From Bacillota bacterium (GTDB lineage: Bacteria; Bacillota; Bacilli; Bacillales; Cytobacillaceae), in the NCBI GenBank assembly GCA_023387295.1, contig JAEWIG010000255.1, positions 1 to 10,174 of the forward strand: a stretch of 10,174 nucleotides of DNA, written 5' to 3'. The notes beneath the pieces were generated by a model. It was not told the DNA's origin. It was given only the letters and a program-made list of their open reading frames with translations, and searched no databases. This document shows, one piece after another, positions 6,231 to 10,174 of the stretch; the first letter of the stretch is position 1; each line of letters opens with the position of its first letter. A program made the position numbers and the translations under genes.

Positions 6231-7133
6231 ATGGCAATACAAATATTTGGTTTTCGAGCATTATGGAGCCCGTATTTTTTTGTTTTATTACTTTTGCTAT
6301 TAATCGGTTATTTTCTTATTACCGTAAAGTATAGATATAAATTTTCTAAAAGTGAGCCCTTAACAAAAGGTCAAGCAATCAATTTTTCAGTAGGAATTTT
6401 TCTATTATATATCATTAAAGGTTCGCCAATTGATTTAATGGGTCATTTAATGTTTTATGCACATATGATTCAAATGGCTGTTCTTTGTTTAATTATTCCT
6501 CAATTTTTTATTATCGGTATTCCACCATGGATATGGCGGTATCTTATAAATAAGAGAGGAATTAAGAAAATCTTTTTACTATTAACGAATCCAATCATTG
6601 CATTAATATTATTTAATGGGATATTTTCACTGTATCATATCCCACTCGTTTTTGATTTAGTTAAAACTGATTTCTGGTTGCATGCTGCTTATACGAGTCT
6701 ATTATTTATTTTTGCTCTTGTTTTTTGGTGGCCATTAATGAATAAGCTTGATGAGCATCAAGCTTTAAGTGGACTGAAAAAGGTAGGATATATTTTCGCT
6801 GGAGGTGCATTGCTGCTTCCTGCGTGTGGTTTAATCATTTTTGCGGATGTACCACTATATGAATCCTTTTCTGATCCGAAGGCTTGGGCTAAATCCTTAG
6901 AGCTATGTGTTCCTGCTGCGACACTTTCTGGCTTAACTTTAAGTGGACCAGAAATGTTTAGTTCGATGTCATTAATAAACGATCAACAGCTTGGTGGAGT
7001 CATTATGAAAATGATCCAAGAAATTGTATATGGCGTAGCATTGGCGAAAATCTTTTTCAGTTGGTACCGAAAAGAACAAGAGGAAACAGAAATTGAAAAA
7101 CAGATTCGTCTTAATCCACAGCTGATTGAGTAA
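6231..7133 (+). CDS. ctaG: Cytochrome c oxidase assembly factor CtaG (caa3_CtaG family)
   Basis: Polytopic membrane protein needed for formation of active caa3 oxidase in B. subtilis; a role in copper supply to the oxidase is proposed for the family, and it is unrelated in sequence to the Cox11-type CtaG of proteobacteria. The 300-residue protein has about seven hydrophobic segments. Candidate metal-related residues in or near membranes are H72 and H78 (GHLMFYAHMIQM), C85, H136 (SLYHIP), H151, C199 and C226. WWPLM (166-170) and DQQLGGVIMK (251-260) are characteristic of the family. The C-terminus (280-300) is charged and cytoplasmic. ATG is preceded by AAGGGGTGA at 7 bases. It has its own promoter after the ctaF terminator, so it can be expressed separately from the structural genes. 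No clear terminator follows. Confidence 0.93.
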   Translation: MAIQIFGFRALWSPYFFVLLLLLLIGYFLITVKYRYKFSKSEPLTKGQAINFSVGIFLLYIIKGSPIDLMGHLMFYAHMIQMAVLCLIIPQFFIIGIPPWIWRYLINKRGIKKIFLLLTNPIIALILFNGIFSLYHIPLVFDLVKTDFWLHAAYTSLLFIFALVFWWPLMNKLDEHQALSGLKKVGYIFAGGALLLPACGLIIFADVPLYESFSDPKAWAKSLELCVPAATLSGLTLSGPEMFSSMSLINDQQLGGVIMKMIQEIVYGVALAKIFFSWYRKEQEETEIEKQIRLNPQLIE

Positions 7134-7225
7134 TAGCATTTCCGTTGTTAACAAGGTAAAAGATCACATATTTATTTTTCAAGTGTGAACAAAAATCGAA
7201 CTTTTTCGCAAGACTGTTCTGTTTA

Positions 7226-7254
7226 TTGATAAAAAACCAATTCTCTACTAAAAT
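7226..7254 (+). promoter_or_regulatory. Sigma-A promoter for the DUF420 (ctaM-like) gene
   Basis: TTGATA (7226-7231) and TAAAAT (7249-7254) are separated by exactly 17 bases, the best-matching promoter in the window. The implied leader is about 70 bases. A partial ResD-like GTGTGAA (7183-7189) lies upstream but is too weak to call. Confidence 0.7.
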
Positions 7255-7331
7255 TAACAACATACACCATTCAATAATTTTAAGTCTATTTCAAAAAGAT
7301 TGATGGATTAAAGGGTAGAGAGGGAGTTATT

Positions 7332-7799
7332 ATGGATTATTCATTACCGATATTACCGACAATTAGTACCGCTTTTATAGTTTTGAGCGCAATTACAGTT
7401 GCGATTGGCTGGGTACAAATTAGCCAGAAAAAAATAGAATCACATAAAAAGACAATGACTCTAGCAGCGATATTTGCTATTATTTTCTTTGTAATTTATG
7501 CGAGTCGGACGATTTTTATGGGAAACACAGCTTTTGGTGGACCTGATGATATAAAAATTTATTATACGATCTTTTTAATCTTCCATATAACGTTAGCAAC
7601 GGTTGGAGCTGTTTTGGGAATCATTAGCCTTTATACTGGTTACAAAAACAATCTTACCCGCCATCGGAAGCTTGGACCGATTACAAGCATTGTTTGGTTT
7701 TTCACAGCTATAACAGGTGTGGCTGTTTATCTATTACTTTATGTTTTTTATCATGGTGGAGAAACAACATCAGTCATTAAAGCGATATTAGGATTCTAA
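7332..7799 (+). CDS. ctaM: DUF420 membrane protein, CtaM/YozB-type oxidase maturation factor
   Basis: DUF420 protein (155 residues) of the type called YozB in B. subtilis and CtaM in Staphylococcus aureus, where it is required for function of the aa3 quinol oxidase. Four membrane helices are predictable (about 10-30, 42-62, 77-102 and 116-140). Histidines cluster near membrane boundaries: H38 (ESHKKTM), H85 (LIFHITLA), H111 (TRHRKLG) and H141; H38, H85 and H111 lie in family-like motifs and may bind heme or metal, which is inference. AGAGGGAG (7319-7326) precedes the ATG at 5 bases. It follows ctaG in the same direction but has its own promoter, and it ends directly at a terminator. Its position here supports a role in maturing the adjacent caa3 oxidase. 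Family identity is strong; the symbol is by homology reasoning only. Confidence 0.87.
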   Translation: MDYSLPILPTISTAFIVLSAITVAIGWVQISQKKIESHKKTMTLAAIFAIIFFVIYASRTIFMGNTAFGGPDDIKIYYTIFLIFHITLATVGAVLGIISLYTGYKNNLTRHRKLGPITSIVWFFTAITGVAVYLLLYVFYHGGETTSVIKAILGF

Positions 7800-7832
7800 A
7801 AAAACTGCCGTCATCATTGACGGCAGTTTTTT
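7799..7832. terminator. Bidirectional intrinsic terminator between convergent genes
   Basis: AAAACTGCCGTCA (7801-7813) pairs perfectly with TGACGGCAGTTTT (7818-7830) around the loop TCAT; two further A-T pairs extend it. The T-run on one side and A-run on the other let it stop transcription from both directions: the DUF420 gene on plus and the AI-2E gene on minus, whose stop codon is at 7843-7845. Confidence 0.95.
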
Positions 7833-7842
7833 CATATATATA

Positions 7843-8901
7843 TTAGATTTTAAAGTTCATTTTGATTAAGCCAGCTTCTTTAGCAGAATTAAAGGCGATA
7901 AGGATCATGGGTCCAATGATAAAACCAAGAATTCCGAAGAGCTTTAAACCTAAAAACATCGCAATTAATGTTGCTAATGGTGAGAGACCAATATGACTCC
8001 CCATAACTTTCGGCTCTACAGTCCTTCTAATTATTAATAATATCGCAGCGAGGATAGCTAATTTCGTGCCCAAAACAGGATCCCCTGTTAAAAGGTGAAA
8101 GAGCGCCCATGGCCCTAAGATTACAATGGAACCAATGATTGGAATGACATCAATTATCCAGATGATGATAGACATAACTATCGCGATATCTGGTTTAATG
8201 ATTAACAAACCAGTAAGTGACACGATAAAAATGAGAATACTGACCAAAAATTGCGCTTTAAAAAAGCCGAATACAACATATGAAAGACGTGATGACATGA
8301 ATGATACTTTAGCTGCAGTCCTTTCTGTTAAGTGATTATAAATACCTTCTTTTAACCGAGGGATATCAATCATAAATAGAAATAGCGCAATTAAGTAGAC
8401 AATAAAGCTTACTAAATAATTTGGAATATTCGTTAATATCGCCTTTACATTATCGATATTTATGTAAGCCATTAATTCATCCTTCGTTTTATATAGGAAG
8501 GCTTGCACTTGGTTACTTATTTCATTTACTAATTCTCTCGGCAAATCTTTTGCAGCTTTCGAGAAATCTGCTTCAATTCTAAGCCAAGCAGCTGTAATTT
8601 CGTTAATATATTGGGGAGCATGTTCAACTAATTTAATTACTTCTGCTATTACTTTCGTAGTAATGAAATATCCACTAATACCGATGAAGAAAACGAATAG
8701 TAGAAAAACAATTAGAATGGATAACCGTCGTTTTATCTTTAGTTTTTTTTGTAATAATTTTACTAAAGGCTCTAGTAAAAGCGCAGTAATAATCGCAATT
8801 ATGAGTGGAACAGAAACAGGTAAAATGAAGTAGCTAACCGTTAAAATTAGCAGAGTTATAATAAAAATAATTAAAAATTGTTTATTAAAGATTGCAGACA
8901 A
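7843..8901 (-). CDS. AI-2E family membrane transporter, YtvI/PerM-like
   Basis: Polytopic membrane protein of the AI-2E transporter family (PF01594, formerly UPF0118). Members include exporters and Na+/H+ antiporter-like proteins; the substrate cannot be read from sequence. At 352 residues it has the family layout: two to three N-terminal helices (about 8-47, 60-80), a long soluble segment (about 85-155), then helices from about 160. Family motifs are seen at D251-V-I-P-I-I-G (251-257, continuing to GPWAL), E296-P-K-V-M-G-S-H-I-G-L-S-P-L (296-309) and GLKLFGILGFIIGP (318-331). The EPK...GLSPL block resembles the Bacillus sporulation protein YtvI, but I cannot separate it from other paralogues. 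The start is a TTG (8899-8901) with AAAGGGG upstream at a normal distance. It is convergent with the DUF420 gene and 72 bases downstream of the ylbA-like gene, with a terminator in between; no clear own promoter was found. Confidence 0.88.
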   Translation of the reverse strand: MSAIFNKQFLIIFIITLLILTVSYFILPVSVPLIIAIITALLLEPLVKLLQKKLKIKRRLSILIVFLLFVFFIGISGYFITTKVIAEVIKLVEHAPQYINEITAAWLRIEADFSKAAKDLPRELVNEISNQVQAFLYKTKDELMAYINIDNVKAILTNIPNYLVSFIVYLIALFLFMIDIPRLKEGIYNHLTERTAAKVSFMSSRLSYVVFGFFKAQFLVSILIFIVSLTGLLIIKPDIAIVMSIIIWIIDVIPIIGSIVILGPWALFHLLTGDPVLGTKLAILAAILLIIRRTVEPKVMGSHIGLSPLATLIAMFLGLKLFGILGFIIGPMILIAFNSAKEAGLIKMNFKI

Positions 8902-8939
8902 AATAGAACCCCTTTCTAAGTAAATTATTTTATCTCAAT

Positions 8940-8966
8940 AAAAAAGATGCATGTTCCCATGCATCT
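8940..8966 (-). terminator. Intrinsic terminator of the YugN/YlbA-like gene
   Basis: AGATGCATG and CATGCATCT (8945-8953 and 8958-8966) form a perfect 9-base stem with a 4-base loop. Read on the minus strand it is followed by a T-run (from the A-run 8940-8945). It starts just 8 bases after the stop codon of the minus-strand gene at 8974-9333. Confidence 0.88.
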
Positions 8967-8973
8967 CTACGCA

Positions 8974-9333
8974 TTAATTAGCGAATTTTTCAAGCTCAGC
9001 GTTGATTTCGCTTAGAACTTTTTCACATTGGCTAACAAGTGATTTCGGGAAATTCTCGTCTTCTCCGTATTCAACGCCATGTGGGTAATAATATTTTCCG
9101 AGTACAGGTGTCATTAGTTGAATGACAGCTTTATCTGCTCCAACATCACCTTCCACTGCATTACCGAATATACGTAAATAGTAAACTCCTTCTTTTAAAT
9201 CAAACTTACGATCATATGTAACTCTTTCATAGTCCCATTGGCCTTCACGAACTAGTTTGTTCGTTAACATTAGATCATCGAGTCTATTTATCTCGACTTT
9301 CTTATTATCTAGCCCAGTGTTTTCAAACTTCAT
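8974..9333 (-). CDS. ylbA: YugN/YlbA-like family protein
   Basis: Small soluble protein of 119 residues, function unknown, of the YugN-like family (PF08868) found in Bacillaceae. It opens MKFENTGLDNKKVEINRLDDLM, like B. subtilis YlbA, which lies next to ctaG in that organism, so position supports the name. The sequence is acidic with alternating charged and hydrophobic residues (for example VYYLRIFGNAVEGDVG, 50-65) suggesting an alpha/beta fold, a G-K-Y-Y-Y-P-H-G-V-E-Y segment (79-89), and a C-terminal helix (about 96-117). No signal peptide or membrane helix is present. The ATG has a very strong AGGAGGGG ribosome site 6 bases away. It ends at its own terminator and is divergent from the LysM-CAP gene. 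Confidence 0.85.
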   Translation of the reverse strand: MKFENTGLDNKKVEINRLDDLMLTNKLVREGQWDYERVTYDRKFDLKEGVYYLRIFGNAVEGDVGADKAVIQLMTPVLGKYYYPHGVEYGEDENFPKSLVSQCEKVLSEINAELEKFAN

Positions 9334-9360
9334 GTTTGCCCCTCCTAAAACAGTCCATCC

Positions 9361-9376
9361 TTGCTATGAATAGCAA
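9361..9376. repeat. Small perfect hairpin upstream of the ylbA-like gene
   Basis: TTGCTA (9361-9366) and TAGCAA (9371-9376) form a 6-base inverted repeat around TGAA (TTCA on the minus strand). It lies about 15 bases upstream of the ylbA-like ribosome site and touches the first CAAATTT repeat, so it may belong to the 5' leader of that mRNA or to the same operator region. Confidence 0.4.
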
Positions 9377-9400
9377 ATTTGTTCAAATTTTTACAAATTT
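9374..9400. repeat. Triplicated CAAATTT at exact 10-base spacing
   Basis: CAAATTT occurs at 9374-9380, 9384-9390 and 9394-9400, separated by GTT and TTA. The exact one-helical-turn period puts all copies on the same DNA face. The third copy overlaps the -35 of a candidate promoter for the LysM-CAP gene, so an operator for cooperative protein binding is a reasonable reading. No known regulator is recognised. The seven bases are AT-rich, so chance in AT-rich DNA is possible. Confidence 0.5.
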
Positions 9401-9418
9401 ATCTTCAAGATTAATAAT
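9390..9418 (+). promoter_or_regulatory. Candidate promoter for the LysM-CAP gene
   Basis: TTTACA (9390-9395) and AATAAT (9413-9418) are 17 bases apart, each a 5-of-6 match to sigma-A hexamers. The leader to the ATG at 9555 would be about 130 bases. I saw no convincing sporulation-sigma promoter in the rest of the spacer, though those motifs are hard to judge by eye. Confidence 0.4.
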
Positions 9419-9554
9419 AGTTTAAATATGGGGAATATGCAATGGATTCAAAAAGAAAGAGACTAAAATCACTTCGAAAATAATCATAAAACTGACAAAT
9501 ATTTTTCCGAATTTGGAAATGATAAGAATGGATTCAAGGAAAGGAAGTCACTTA

Positions 9555-10174
9555 ATGAGGAAAAATGTAATTGTTTTTTTTATTTGCTTAAATTTATTTA
9601 TTGTTAGGGAGGTTTCTGCTGAAAATATACACAAAGTCAGAACTGGTGATACCTTCTGGAAAATTGCCCAACAGTACCATATTAGCCTTGAACGGTTAAT
9701 TAAAAGCAATCCTTCTATTCATAATCCGAATTTAATTTTCCCTGGTCAAGAAATTGTAATTCCGAATAGCATTAGGGAACATAAATACAAGGAAAGGAAA
9801 TCTCATATTGAAAAAAGACTTTTAGATTTAATTAATGAAAAAAGATTAAAATTGGGGTTTAAGCAATTACTTATAGATCAAACTTTATCAAATGCAGCAC
9901 AAATAAAATCAATTGATATGAAGGAAAACGGATATGTAGCACATAATTCACCAACATATGGTGATGCTAACAGTATGTTGAAGGAATTAAAGATTTCCTT
10001 TCAAACAGTGAAGGAGAGTATTGGTGCAGGACATGACTCAGCAGAAGAAATTTTCTCCTCATGGCTGAACTCACCAGTTAATCGAGCAAATGTATTGAAT
10101 AAGGAGGCAACCTATATTGGAATTGGTTATTCATCAGGGGGTATTCATGGTCATTATTGGACCATATTAATAGT
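9555..10174 (+). CDS. Secreted LysM plus CAP/SCP domain protein (open at right edge)
   Basis: Extracytoplasmic protein combining a peptidoglycan-binding LysM domain with a CAP (YkwD/SCP-like) domain; 206 complete codons are visible and the frame is still open at the window end. The N-terminus (1-22) is a signal peptide, hydrophobic from about 5 to 17 with likely cleavage at V-S-A-E. LysM (about 25-70) shows H26-K-V-R-T-G-D-T-F-W-K-I-A and P-G-Q-E-I-V-I-P. The CAP domain begins about residue 85 (LLDLINEKRLKLG) with N-G-Y-V-A-H130-N-S-P, K-E154-S-I-G-A-G, E165 and H200-Y-W-T-I. The usual S-P-G-H-R motif reads S-P-V-N176-R, an unusual change. The CAP domain is nearly complete, so little sequence should be missing. 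Ribosome site AAGGAAG (9541-9547) is 7 bases from the ATG. Function is unknown; similar Bacillus proteins are linked to cell wall or spore envelope. Confidence 0.88.
   Translation, partial: MRKNVIVFFICLNLFIVREVSAENIHKVRTGDTFWKIAQQYHISLERLIKSNPSIHNPNLIFPGQEIVIPNSIREHKYKERKSHIEKRLLDLINEKRLKLGFKQLLIDQTLSNAAQIKSIDMKENGYVAHNSPTYGDANSMLKELKISFQTVKESIGAGHDSAEEIFSSWLNSPVNRANVLNKEATYIGIGYSSGGIHGHYWTILI

Noticed and set aside
9504..9519. TTTCC/GGAAA inverted repeat upstream of the LysM-CAP gene
   Set aside because: Only a 5-base stem with a 6-base loop; expected by chance in AT-rich spacer.

Overview
The window is an AT-rich, single-copy chromosomal segment from a low-GC Gram-positive bacterium, almost certainly a Bacillaceae member; genus is not assigned. 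The evidence is the gene order ctaA< >ctaB-ctaC-ctaD-ctaE-ctaF-ctaG, the caa3 architecture (subunit II is a lipoprotein with a fused cytochrome c domain, subunit I carries two extra C-terminal helices, subunit III is short), strong purine-rich ribosome binding sites, TTG and GTG starts, and a YugN/YlbA-family gene downstream. No insertion sequence, phage gene, tRNA, rRNA or CRISPR array was seen.

Layout. Positions 1-342 (minus) hold the N-terminal 114 residues of heme A synthase CtaA, cut by the left edge. A long divergent spacer (343-940) separates it from ctaB (plus) and carries most of the regulatory-looking sequence: a perfect match to the CcpA cre consensus in the presumed ctaA leader, a set of GTCACAAA boxes spaced 11 and 22 bp that resemble ResD targets, further ResD-like boxes nearer ctaB, and candidate promoters for both genes. 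ctaB (941-1876) is followed by a nested hairpin region and then the compact ctaCDEF cluster (2143-6093), which ends at a strong intrinsic terminator (6097-6131). ctaG (6231-7133) has its own extended -10 promoter. The next gene, a DUF420 protein of the CtaM/YozB type (7332-7799), has a good sigma-A promoter and ends in a bidirectional terminator shared with a convergent gene. On the minus strand follow an AI-2E/YtvI-like membrane protein (7843-8901) and a YugN/YlbA-like gene (8974-9333), with an intrinsic terminator between them. At the right edge, on the plus strand, is a secreted LysM-CAP protein (9555 to beyond 10174) that is open at the window end.

Functionally, positions 1-7799 form a nearly complete biogenesis unit for a caa3-type cytochrome c oxidase. 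CtaB farnesylates heme B to heme O, CtaA oxidises heme O to heme A, CtaC/D/E/F are the enzyme subunits, CtaG is needed for formation of the active enzyme (copper delivery is proposed), and the DUF420/CtaM protein is an oxidase maturation factor known from the staphylococcal aa3 quinol oxidase. The downstream genes are not obviously connected to respiration.

I see no clearly undescribed system here. The more interesting signals are regulatory: the helically phased boxes plus cre upstream of ctaA, two sets of mutually exclusive hairpins before ctaB and ctaC, and a 10-bp-periodic CAAATTT triplet between ylbA and the LysM-CAP gene.
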